DNA from: Riptortus pedestris
Lineage: Eukaryota; Arthropoda; Insecta; Hemiptera; Alydidae
Assembly (NCBI GenBank): GCA_019009955.1
Contig: CM032232.1
Span: forward strand, 71,680,001 to 71,744,000
DNA length: 64,000 nt
Direction: 5' to 3'
The notes under the pieces were generated by a model that was given only the letters and a program-made list of their open reading frames with translations, did no database searches and had not been told where the DNA came from. This document shows positions 37,335 through 46,607 of this stretch, piece after piece (position 1 is the first letter of the stretch; the number at the start of each line of letters is the position of its first letter). The translations under genes and the position numbers were made by a program.

Positions 37335-37535
37335 TAATTTAAATAAAGGGGTAGAACTGCCCGTATAAATGATACTGTTGTCATACCTGTCGGTGGAGAC
37401 CGTCGGCACTTGGCTGATGGGAAAATTTGTTCAATTTTTTGTGGGGCTGTGAGATGGTGCCATGGCATCGAAAGCGCTTGCCAGCTGTACTCGACCATCA
37501 GCCAGTGACGACGGTCTCCACCGACAGGTATGACA

Positions 37536-37588
<53 letters not shown>

Positions 37589-38778
37589 CCTTTATTACAC
37601 GAGATACATGGAAATATATTCTGGAGGGTTATGTAATAAACCACATCATTCGAAGCTCAAATACCAAATATTGTTTTCAAGAGACATTTATTGTACGAGA
37701 TACATGCAAATATGTTCTGATGCCCCCCCCCCGTCTTAAGTTCTTGGACTACTAAAATTTGATTGATTGAGATACAAATTAATCTGATTTATTTAAATTA
37801 CAGTACTAGACATAAAAAATAGTTTTCAATACAATTAATATATTATATTCTGATATATTTCAGTAATTGTTTTTCGTTACGGTGAGCCGTTGGCAGTCCT
37901 GTTTGTTTAGATTTTAGACGCGTCCCGTTGAGAGGGGAAGGATTTCTTATTCCCGCTTGTATTGCTTATGGGAAATAGTAAAAATGAATAGTAATAGTTT
38001 CACTACATGGTTTATAAGCTCATGCTTATCAAACATACTTTTACAAATATAATAAATAATAATTTATAATATATATTATTTGGGTCATACACTACAGATG
38101 TATTTTTTTATTCTAGCTTGTATACTCAACTGTGGTGCATTACTTGATTAAAATGGAAAACTTGATGAAGTTCCACAGCTATTTTGGACTTGGACTTTTT
38201 ATACTAACACTTGTAAACGTATTAGGCGGATTCAGTACGTCTACCCTTGAATATGTTGCATCAGTATCAGTATCAGGACGAGGACCAGGAGAATCTCAAG
38301 AAAAGTAAGTACATATTTATTCTTCAAAGGTAGAGTGTGATACTTTGTTTTGCGAGGTCAATCACCCTCTTCCTCCTATAAATGTGCACGTGTCTATGTG
38401 TGTGTGATTGTGTAGGTTGGAAGTGCAACTGGTGGTATGGGACATTTCGACTAATAATAAAATACCGTGCGGAATAAGGAGAAGCGTTATTTACGGAATT
38501 AGGACATAATTTCGTCAAAAATACGTTAAAAAATTCTATCTCCAAATACAATACTCGTCCTCTATCTGAGCTTAATATAAAATCATAACCAAAAATAAGT
38601 CCAGGTTTTGTTTTTTTCTATAACCTGGAATCTTTTAGCAGATTACCCTTAAGGGAAATCAGCTATTGAGGTCGTACTCATGACGGAATATTCGAAAAAT
38701 TTCTTCAAATGTCCATCGATCCTACCCAGGAGATGACGAAAATGAGGTCCGTTCAAAACTATATATATATATATATAC

Positions 38779-38874
<96 letters not shown>

Positions 38875-40724
38875 CTGTTAACACTCTAGCGGTCGCAATT
38901 TTTGTTTTATCGTCACCAAACTCGGTATTTAATCGTTTTATGTAAAAAGGAAGATCAAGTTCGTTAACGGCTGAAATCGGACCAGTGGGAGGGGGGGGGT
39001 TAGAGGGGGGGATTTTCAAAAATTCGTAATATCTCCGTTATTATGCATCGGATCGAAATATTGTATAGAACCAATCTTATTGGAAATTAAATTTACTATA
39101 AATATTGTTATATGCATTTATTCTCTATCTTGAATATTAACCGAGATATTTGCATTTGTAATCTGCATGTTCGGACTTTCCGCCGAGAGCTCTGGTGGCC
39201 ATTTCCATAACTATTCGTCCCTCGTGAATAGGTTTAGAGGTTAGGTTAACTGTTTTTTGGGGCTAGAAACTTCTGGGTTATTACGCCCTAAATAATGTTT
39301 TAGGTTTAGAGGTTTCTTACTACTACAGTTGTTATTAGGCAGATTTCTCTATTGTAAAACTTCACGTGGGAAATCTGCTTAGTTTACGCAGCCCCTGCGT
39401 GACGGACTTTTATAATAAAATACACCATTTGCTAAATGTAAATTAAAATGGATTAAAGTTTACAAGTCAAAACAAAATAATAAAAATGCAATCATTTTGC
39501 AATTATTCTTTTATTAGATTAATTGTTATTTTCAGTTTACCTCCTCCATGTGCACAGGACAGCTTATTATTTTCAACAAAGATTTCCTGATGCATATCAT
39601 GATCTGCTGAATTATTGTCAATATTGATCATATTGCTGAACTGTTATTTGAATAGTCTGATCCTTTGTTAAAAATATCAAGAAAGATACCTTGGTCTATT
39701 TATACTTTGGTTTTGTATTTGTCGGATAATAGGTTCTATTTATAATTTCACTTGAACTATCAGAACTTGAAATTCCAGATCCTTAAAAGAACGCGGATTT
39801 GTGGCCCCACAAAAAATCCTCTCTTTAATCTTGTCTTTACTTATTTGTTGGAACTTTCTGATTTAAATACAAAAAACGTTCTTCTTCCTTGTCCATTGCT
39901 TTCACGAAATTCTTTATCAGTCCTAATTTGATATGGAGAGGTGGCAGTAGAATTTTGTTTTTTTCCAACCAGGGGAGGGTAGACAATATTCTATGCGCCA
40001 TTGACCATTTTCTTACTTGTGTATTGATCTGTTTTTTCTTTTCTTTTTTTCTTTTTTTTTCTGCTGTCCCACTCACATAAACATTAGTAAAAATGCTTGG
40101 AGCCTTGTAAGCATTGTCTTAGAAGCTTCGAGATAAGACGCAGGTATAAACTTGGTCCCTGCATAATACTTCTGACTTTAGGCCTAACAAATTTTTGAAG
40201 CCTAACACTTGAGCTTTCACAATTTTTTTCATATCGTAATAGCTTCAAAATCAAATAGATTTTTTGTTAACGTTTTCTACCATAAAAAAAGGCTTAAAAT
40301 GTTGGAAAATGCCTCATTTGTCAACCCAAAACAGAAATTTGACATAAAATGGTGTCTTATAACGATTTTCTGCCTTCGGATTCGTATTCAGGATACCTCA
40401 AAACATAAAAAATATTGTTATATTCTTGTTGAAGGGAGGATTTTGACGCAAAACAGTGTTATGTGCTCTTGGGGGGAAAAAAAGTCTTAGTTTCTCTTTT
40501 TTTCTTAAATCATCATTAAATTTATTAATGAACTTGTGTTCAATGGAAGGAAAATACATTTAATTGGTAATAATTATGTTCGTAATTAGTATAATGTATA
40601 AAACATGACGATTGTTTTTAGCACTGAACCAGACGAAGGGAAGTATTATATAGCTAGTGGATTTTTTGGATTATTCTACGCAGCTATGATATTCTGCCTC
40701 TCAGTGTTACCAGAATGCCAATGA
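32986..40724 (+). CDS. Cytochrome b561-2 (divergent paralogue)
   Basis: Coding exons 32986-33169, 34472-34728, 38117-38304 and 40622-40724 join to 243 aa; intron phases 1, 0, 2 as in its neighbours, all GT-AG. Helix 1 spans residues 5-28. The four candidate heme histidines are H48 (NIHTF), H82 (TIVHVV), H133 (NFHGVLGL) and H167 (KFHSYFGL). The first pair keeps the 34-residue spacing, but the helix 3-4 loop is about 17 residues longer (contains [11 protein letters not shown]) and the next interval is five shorter. WHP, LHSWVG and MPxH motifs are changed to IHT, FHGVLG and KFHS. R67 (STFRL) matches the ascorbate-side Arg. A b561-type heme protein is very likely; ascorbate use is uncertain. AATAAA lies at 40902. 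Confidence 0.88.
33662..34260 (+). pseudogene. Decayed LINE reverse transcriptase in b561-2 intron 1
   Basis: Broken + frames read [27 protein letters not shown] and SMLCP followed by [10 protein letters not shown]. This is the order of an RT palm (A-to-B region) of a CR1/jockey-type LINE with a 'DHEILL..L..YGIRG' signature. Many stops and frameshifts are present, and only about 200 codons survive. Confidence 0.55.
34767..34898 (-). mobile_element. Helentron-like family A fragment in b561-2 intron 2
   Basis: CTTAAGGGAAATCAGCTATT to AATGAGGTCCGTTCAAAG, then a TA tract cut by the Helitron at 34899. The family's internal block resumes beyond it at about 36500-36650 (TTTTAGCCTTCAGTAAACC, CCATTTTATTCGAAGGTTAA), so one copy is split by the Helitron. 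Confidence 0.65.
34899..36393 (-). mobile_element. Helitron family B, complete, in b561-2 intron 2
   Basis: CTAG at 34899-34902, the reversed GC hairpin (CCCGGCTTCGCTCGGG), two to three ~290-bp monomers, a (GTTT)n-type tail near 36095-36115, and TTACAATTTTATATATATAC near 36290. A second, 23-base start of the same 3' end (CTAGCTCAGATACCCGGCTT) appears at 36312 inside the TA tract. The 5' GA lies near 36392, where a (GA)n tract begins. Confidence 0.7.
36113..36208 (-). mobile_element. Very short LINE tail insertion with 14-bp target duplication
   Basis: AACAGACACGAAAG occurs on both sides (about 36113-36126 and 36190-36203) of a ~64-bp insert. The insert consists of the LINE 3' hairpin (GGGCGTAATAACCCTGTAGT to CTCGCCC) and an AACCT-repeat tail. 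This is what target-primed reverse transcription leaves when it aborts almost at once. It sits in the Helitron copy and is absent from the family B copy at 44395, so it is younger than that Helitron insertion. Confidence 0.65.
36650..37096 (-). mobile_element. Helentron-like family A, diverged copy
   Basis: Old copy: CAATGACTGAAATCAGGCTT, GAAATATCTCGGTTACTATG, GGTTTCAGCCTTTTGTAAAT. It ends GGAAATCTGCTCAGTTTACG with the 5' end decayed (CTGCTCGACAGACTTTT). The next copy's 3' end follows at once. Confidence 0.55.
37097..37975 (-). mobile_element. Helentron-like family A, split by a fold-back insert
   Basis: TTAGCAGATTTTTCTAAAGG starts the copy; it runs into a (TA)n tract (37266-37332). After a palindromic insert and more (TA)n (37538-37586) it resumes with ACCACATCATTCGAAGCTCA, the poly-C block near 37725 and TTCAGTAATTGTTTTTCGTT. 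It ends near 37975 before the 5' terminus. Confidence 0.65.
37378..37536. mobile_element. Fold-back/MITE-like hairpin between TA tracts
   Basis: The left arm TGTCATACCTGTCGGTGGAG... (37379-37420) is the near-perfect reverse complement of the right arm (37495-37535), about 40 bp each with one or two mismatches, separated by 74 bases. The spacer contains a smaller palindrome around ATGGTGCCATGGCAT. Both sides are long TA tracts, so a TA duplication cannot be told from background. A transcript would fold into a long hairpin. Confidence 0.6.
38635..39407 (-). mobile_element. Helentron-like family A, complete, carrying a LINE tail
   Basis: Ends TTAGCAGATTACCCTTAAGG and CCCCTGCGTGACGGAC. It contains a very long (TA)n tract (38759-38871). 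It carries the same 60-bp LINE tail (39242-39301) flanked by AGGTTTAGAGGT (39230-39241, 39302-39313) as the copies at 6271 and 55638. It lies in b561-2 intron 3. Confidence 0.8.
38759..38871. repeat. (TA)n microsatellite, longest in the window
   Basis: About 113 bases of TA with a single CAG interruption, in the usual microsatellite position of a family A copy. Confidence 0.95.
39785..40035 (-). pseudogene. Transposon-associated ORF fragment (unclassified)
   Basis: The minus strand reads [36 protein letters not shown] and, after a break, [18 protein letters not shown]. '[21 protein letters not shown]...F..YL' followed by 'xFVGPQIR' is a pattern I recall from a multi-copy, transposon-related arthropod protein whose class I cannot name with certainty. 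It lies in b561-2 intron 3 in antisense orientation, with stop codons around it. Confidence 0.45.
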
Positions 40725-40901
40725 GAGATGCCTACAAAGAAGTATCCGTTAACCACCATTGCAGTAATTGATGTCACATGGTTCCTGAAGTTGCCAATTT
40801 ATTACTAGACAAGATGCTTTGGTTTACCCATTTTTTCCCATTGGTAAAATTAGGATGTTTATGTTCCCTACAACGCAATATTATTACACATTTATTGCTA
40901 T

Positions 40902-40907
40902 AATAAA
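40902..40907 (+). promoter_or_regulatory. AATAAA of b561-2
   Basis: The signal AATAAA lies 178 bases after the TGA at 40722-40724. A family A copy starts 64 bases further on. Confidence 0.55.
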
Positions 40908-40970
40908 ATCTTTAGAAGCAATGGACTTTGTTTAATTAAATTGATGTTTAAATAGTCATCAATGTAAAAA

Positions 40971-41746
40971 GTCCGTCACGCAGGTGCTGCGTAAACTAAG
41001 CAGATTTCCCACGTCAAGGTTTACAATAGATAAATATACATATAGGTAACACTACCTTGAATGCTCAGTAAATTTACAATACAAGTTAATAATAATAATA
41101 ATAAGCTCTACAACGGAAAGCAGCTGAATTATAAACAAACAGGGCTGCCAGCCTCGTAGCGCTGTATAGATAGACTGGAAAGACAAACAATTAATGAAAT
41201 ATATCTGAATATAACATATTAATTTTATTGAAAACAATTTACTAAAGCTAGTGCTGTCATTTATAATGAATCAGAATCAGTTTTATCTCAAACACTCAGA
41301 TTTTTAGTAATCCAAAAACAAAAGGGGGGGGGGGTTCAACAGAACGTATTTGCATATATCTCACAAAGTAAAAGTTCAATGAAAACAATATTTGGTATTT
41401 ACGCGTCGAATAATGTGGTTTATTATAACAGAGTATTTTTTATGTAAAACTAGTTAAAGTTGGGGCTTTTCTGAAGGCTGAAAATTAAAATATGGAAATA
41501 TCTCGGTTAATATTCAAGATAGAGAATAAATGTACAATATTTATAGTATATTTAATTTGCAATAAGATTTATTCTAAACACTTTTTCGATCCGACTTAAG
41601 TAACGGAGATATTTCGAATTTTCAAAATTCTCCCCCTGGTCCGATTTCAGCCGTTAATGAACTTGATCTTTTCTTTTACATAAAACGACTAAATATCGAG
41701 TTTAGTAACGATCAAACAAAAATTGCGACCGCTAGAGCGTTAACAG

Positions 41747-41837
<91 letters not shown>

Positions 41838-41962
41838 ATTTTGAACGGACCTCATTTTCGTCATCTCGTGGGTAGGATCGATGGACATTTAAAGAAATTT
41901 TTCGAAACTCGCGTCATGAGTACGACCTCAATAGCTGATTTCCCTTAAGTGAAATCTGCTAA
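40971..41962 (+). mobile_element. Helentron-like family A, full-length reference copy
   Basis: About 990 bp. The 5' end GTCCGTCACGCAGGTGCTGC forms a CGCAG/CTGCG hairpin and is followed by AAGCAGATTTCCC. The 3' end is GATTTCCCTTAAGTGAAATC plus TGCTAA. AGCAGATTTCCC near the 5' end and GGGAAATCTGCT at the 3' end are a 12-bp inverted repeat. A (TA)n-(GA)n tract (41751-41834) lies upstream of the conserved ATTTTGAACGGACCTCATTT block. Copies usually have A-rich sequence before the 5' end and AA at the 3' end, consistent with insertion between T and T on the other strand. No ORF. This is the structure reported for DINE-1/HINE elements mobilised by Helentrons. Confidence 0.75.
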
Positions 41963-42484
41963 TATAACTTCCGTGCGCAGGAAACAGTTTTCCCCCAGTT
42001 TCCATTTTCGTCCCATGCAATTATTTTGAGGTCGACACGTATATTATATTTATATCCATTGTATTTCAAACATTTGAGTATGTATTCCTAAATTTCATAT
42101 GACTAGCTATCCCAGCTTAGCAACTGGAATGGAAGGAATTACTTTCCACTGTGGAGTAAAACTGTCTTGAAACTAATTTTAGAGGTTTCTATAAAGAACA
42201 TCAAATCCTGTGGTTTGTATTTAAAATTCAGAGTTCTCATTAAACCACATATATCATTACAAAAGTCCGTCCCTCAGGGGCTGCGTAAACTAAGCAGATT
42301 TCCCTCGTGATGTTTCAAAATAGATAAATCTACATACTGGTAACACAATAGTACTGTCAACACCAAGTGAATAAATAGAAACGATAATAAGAAACCTCCA
42401 GACGGGAAGCACTTGAAACGTAAACAAACTGGTGTGCCAACTTCTCACAGGAAAGAAAAACAATTACAAAAATATATTACAATA

Positions 42485-43945
42485 CTAGCAGACCCGGCAG
42501 ACGTTGTCCTGCATGATATATCAAGCGATTAAGATATTCAATTTAATAATAATATGTTTAAAAAAAATCATCTTTTAATAACACAAAAAACAACATTTGT
42601 TATGTGCACGTTTGCCTAAAATCAAATAGTAAATAAAATATCGCCAAAAATTTGGTACGCAAAAGGTTAATGAAAACGGAGAGAAGGAAAAGAAGACGTT
42701 TTAGTTCTATGATTATCTGGTAGAATGCGCACTACACGTCCTTAAAAACAAACCGTTGTAGACCAATAATTGAAATAAATCAAAACCCTCAACAATACTG
42801 TTGCAAATAAATATATATAAATAAAGAAAATAAAATAATTGAAACATTCAAATCAAAGTAAAATAAAATTGGACCATAAATAATAATGTCTGAAAGTGAA
42901 AACCTCTCGCAGCTGAAAACATATTTATTTAGATGACATACTTAAACTCTAAGGACATTCATTAGATAAACATAATAACATTTCATTACATTTCCAATAA
43001 TCCTGCCCTTCGCCATTCGACCGGAGACCTGCTAAATCTGCCGGGCCGATCTGCGGCGCTAAACCATCCGGTGCGTCACCCGAAAGCGTATTTAAAAATT
43101 CAATCAAATCCGTCATTCCGTCTAGGAGTTCAGTGACATACACACGTACGCTAGAATTATATATATAAAGATAGAGGTGTATTAGCCTGTTAACACTCTA
43201 GCGGTCGCAATTTTCGCTTGATCGCTACCAAACTCCGTATTTAAACGTTTTACGTTAAAAGACGGGCCATGTTCTTCAACCGCTGGAATCGGATCATTGG
43301 GAGGGGGGGATTTAGAGGGGAGGATTTTCGAAAATTCGAAATATCTCCGTTAGTTTGAGTCGAATCGAAATTTTGTATTTAACCAAACATTTTGCAAATT
43401 GAAAGATCTATAAACGTTGTCATATACTTATTTTCACTGTCTTTAATATTAACCGAGATATCGGCGTTTTTTAGTTTTCGGCCTTCAGTAAACCCCCACT
43501 CCCGTTCGAACCTAAAAAATTTAGTATAGCTTAAAACCATGGAAGAATTAAGGCTAATTCACATACCGAGTTTTGTTCAGTTCGGTTCAATCGTTGGTGC
43601 CCAATAAAATTGTTGGCCCCACTTTACTTTTTTAGTGTATATCTCGTTTATACTTTGTTATACGACAAAAGTGAATATGACAAAAGTTACTCCAAATGTC
43701 AACATAAACAACTCTTGTCCTGTGCATATTTGCCGAAAAACCAATAGGAAACGAGATACTGCTATTTTTAATTTCAGGCCTCCCTCACGACCCCCACTCC
43801 TGCTCCATCTGCAGGGCCAATCTGCGGCGCTAAACCATCCGGTGCGTCACCCGAAAGCGTATTTAAAAATTCAATCAAATCGGTCATTCCGTCTAGGAGG
43901 AGTTCAGTGACATACACACGTACGCTAGAATTATATATATAAAGA
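42485..43945 (-). mobile_element. Composite Helitron (family C) with two 5' ends
   Basis: On the minus strand the 3' end is GCAGGACAACGTCTGCCGGG (hairpin), then TCTG and CTAG (42485-42488). The 5' end is TCTTTATATATATAATTCTA at 43945. The flanks are A and T. A ~135-bp 5'-end block (GCGGCGCTAAACCATCCGGT to ACACGTACGCTAGAATTATA) occurs twice, at about 43038-43172 and 43810-43945. Between the two lie pieces of family A (43180-43480) and family B (43490-43800). A 64-residue minus-strand frame at 42949-43143 spans the inner 5' end and is probably not a gene. Confidence 0.65.
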
Positions 43946-44394
43946 TAACATATATTTTATTGAAAACTATTTACTATATCTAGTACTGTAATTTATAATG
44001 GAACCGAATAATTTTTATTTCAATCAATCAAATTTTAGTAGTCCAAGAACATAAGAAGGGGGGGGGGCGGTCCCGGTAACATATTTGCAATTATCTCGTA
44101 TAATAAAGGTCTCTTGAAAATAATTTATGGTATTTAAACTTTGAATAATGTGGTCTATTACATAACAGAGTATTGTTTATGTAACACGAGTAGAAGTGGG
44201 GGTTTGCTGAAAGCTGAAAAGTGCAAATATCTCGGTTAACATTCAAGATAGAGAATAAATGTATATAGGAACGTATTAACGAACTGATCTGTCCTTTTAC
44301 ATAAAAAGTTTAAATATCGAGTTTGGTAACGATCAAACAAAAATTGCGACCGCTAGAGCGTTAACAGCACACACACATACACACTTTATATATA

Positions 44395-45732
44395 CTAGCT
44401 CAGATACCCGGCTTCGCTCGGGAATTGATTTGAGGCTGAATAGTGATGGTATATTTTTGGCAAGGCTTTACTTTGCACAATATTTTGACATTTACCCGTC
44501 GCAGTGTTTAGGGTTAATAGCCGTTGTTGGCATTTGTTAATAATAAAATTAATATTTTATGTAAGTCTTCACTGTCCTCCAAAGTGTCATATTTCCTGTC
44601 TCCTGTGCATAATGCATTGATTTCAGTTATTAGGACAAAATATTAACATAGATTTGAATTAATTTTTCCAAGTGAGGTACCTCATTGTTCAAATTGGAAT
44701 GAATTGTTGAGCATATCAATATTTCTATTCAAATTACTTGCTCCATACATTGTTCCTGGAGAAATGTAAAAAACAAAAGTTGCTCTAAATAACAAAGTAA
44801 ACAACTTTTGTTATGTGCATGTTTGTCGAAAAACAAATAGACAATGAAATATCGCGAATTTTTATTTCAGGCCTCCCTTATAACCACCACTCCCGTTCTA
44901 ACCTAAAAATTTTAATATAGCTTTAATCATGGAAGAATTAATGCTAATTGACATACCGAGTTTTTTTAAGTTTGGTTTAATCGTTAGCGCCCAATGAAAA
45001 AAATGACTCTCGCTTTAGTTTATAGTGTATATCTCGTTTAAATTTGTTAAAAGACAAAAATGAATATGGCAAAAGTTACTCTAAATAACAAAATAAACAA
45101 CTTCTGTTATGTTCATATTTGCCGAAAAACCAATAGGAAACGAAATATCACTATTTTGGCTTCCCTTATAACCCCCACTCCTGCCCGTCCCTAGAAATGT
45201 TGGTATGGCTTATTATAATGAAAGCGTTAGTGTTAATACATATACCGGGTTTTATTTATTTCGGTTCGGTCTTTTGTCCCAAAAAAAATTGTTCACTTCC
45301 GCTATAGGTTTTAGCGTATATCTCGTTTATAATTCGGTATACGAAAAAAGTGTATATATCAAAAGTGACTCTAAATAACAAAACAAACAACTTTTGTTAT
45401 GATCGTATTTGGCGCAAAACCAATAGGAAACGAAATATCGCTATTTTTAATTTCAGGCTTCCCTTATAACCCCCACTCCTGTTCGTCTCAGAGGATATTA
45501 ATATAATCTAAAGTCTAAGTTGGGTTAGTAGTAATATACAGGCCCAGTTTCATAAAATTCGGTTCAGCCGTTTATGCGTGAAAAGGTAACAAATAAACAA
45601 ACAAACAGACACCAAAGAAACAAAATGCAGTTATGGTGTCTATGACATGTGAAACGAAAAGTTATCGTGAAATTTCGCGAAAAAAATCAATGTACAGACA
45701 GAGGTTACAATTTTATATTATATATATATAGA
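44395..45732 (-). mobile_element. Helitron family B, complete
   Basis: CTAG at 44395-44398, the reversed hairpin CCCGGCTTCGCTCGGG, monomers with AACCCCCACTCCTGCCCGTC near 45172 and CCCCCACTCCTGTTCGTC near 45470, (AAAC)n-type tail near 45595, and TTACAATTTTATATTATATA. It ends at GA (45731-45732), the reverse of 5' TC. It is inserted in the TA tract of a family A copy. Confidence 0.75.
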
Positions 45733-45817
45733 TATATATATAATTTTGAACTGACCTCATTTTCGTCAACTCCTGGGTAGGATCAATGGTTTTGAAGAAG
45801 GGGAAAATCTGCTAAGA

Positions 45818-46607
45818 AAAAATAAATGATTTTTTGTTGCCATATGAGCCATTATTTTTGAATTTCCTCTAGCACAATTGGTTTAGAAGCACATATTTCC
45901 GTATCGGGACATTTTCATTTGTAGAACAGTGATCCATCTACATATGTTTCTTGAAAGGTGATAAGCTGCTCCAATTTTTGGGTATCTTAGCTCTAAGGAC
46001 GTATCAAGTAGAACGACCGCCTCTTCAGGCTGTAACTCGAGAATGCTTTTTTCTTGACATACTGAAAACCGTCTTAAAATAGATAATTTATCATGTTATT
46101 TTGTTAAGCAGAGTCAGCGTAGCATAGAAAGGCATACGTACATTAAATACTTTTTGCAGTCAAAAGACCTTGGACGTATGTGATACTGTATGTGTGTATC
46201 TACAACATATATACCCTAATACTATGGAATGAATAGAAAAACAATATAAACTGATATTCTACAAGATTGAAAAAACTACTTTGGTTTTAATGGAAAGCAT
46301 AATATTGCATGCCCACTGCAATCCTATTTATTTCAATGTAATCCTTTCAAAGAATGACTCAAAAATGACTAATAATTAAAATAGGGCTACTTTACTTTAT
46401 TTGGATTGACTACATATTTCAAGGAGAGAAATATATGACTGGATTTTGATGAGGTGTAATTCTAAACCAAGAGTTTGAATATGTTCGAGTGTCTTATCGC
46501 AGACTCAGAGATAATAGCACTGATAACCTGGAGAGTCCATTTTTATATTACGTTGTGTCCACCGATGATATTTTACATCAACTGAAAATTTGTGAATGAC
46601 TTAAGAC
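45818..46607. other. Upstream region of b561-3
   Basis: About 790 bases with no repeat family or gene that I recognise. The sequence before the ATG (TGAATGACTTAAGACATGG) gives no clear splice acceptor or TATA box. Confidence 0.35.

Larger units (their letters stand above)
42265..45817 (+). mobile_element. Helentron-like family A, split by two Helitrons
   Basis: The 5' end GTCCGTCCCTCAGGGGCTGC lies at 42265. The body is interrupted at 42485-43945 and 44395-45732, and the 3' part (TTTTGAACTGACCTCATTTT, ending AAAATCTGCTAA) closes near 45817. Removing the two inserts restores the family order: ...TATTACAATA|TAACATATATTT... at the first site and the TA tract at the second. Confidence 0.7.

Noticed and set aside
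38759..38871. Tyr/Ile repeat proteins encoded by TA tracts
   Set aside because: Long TA tracts are open in all frames; these frames are microsatellite translations.
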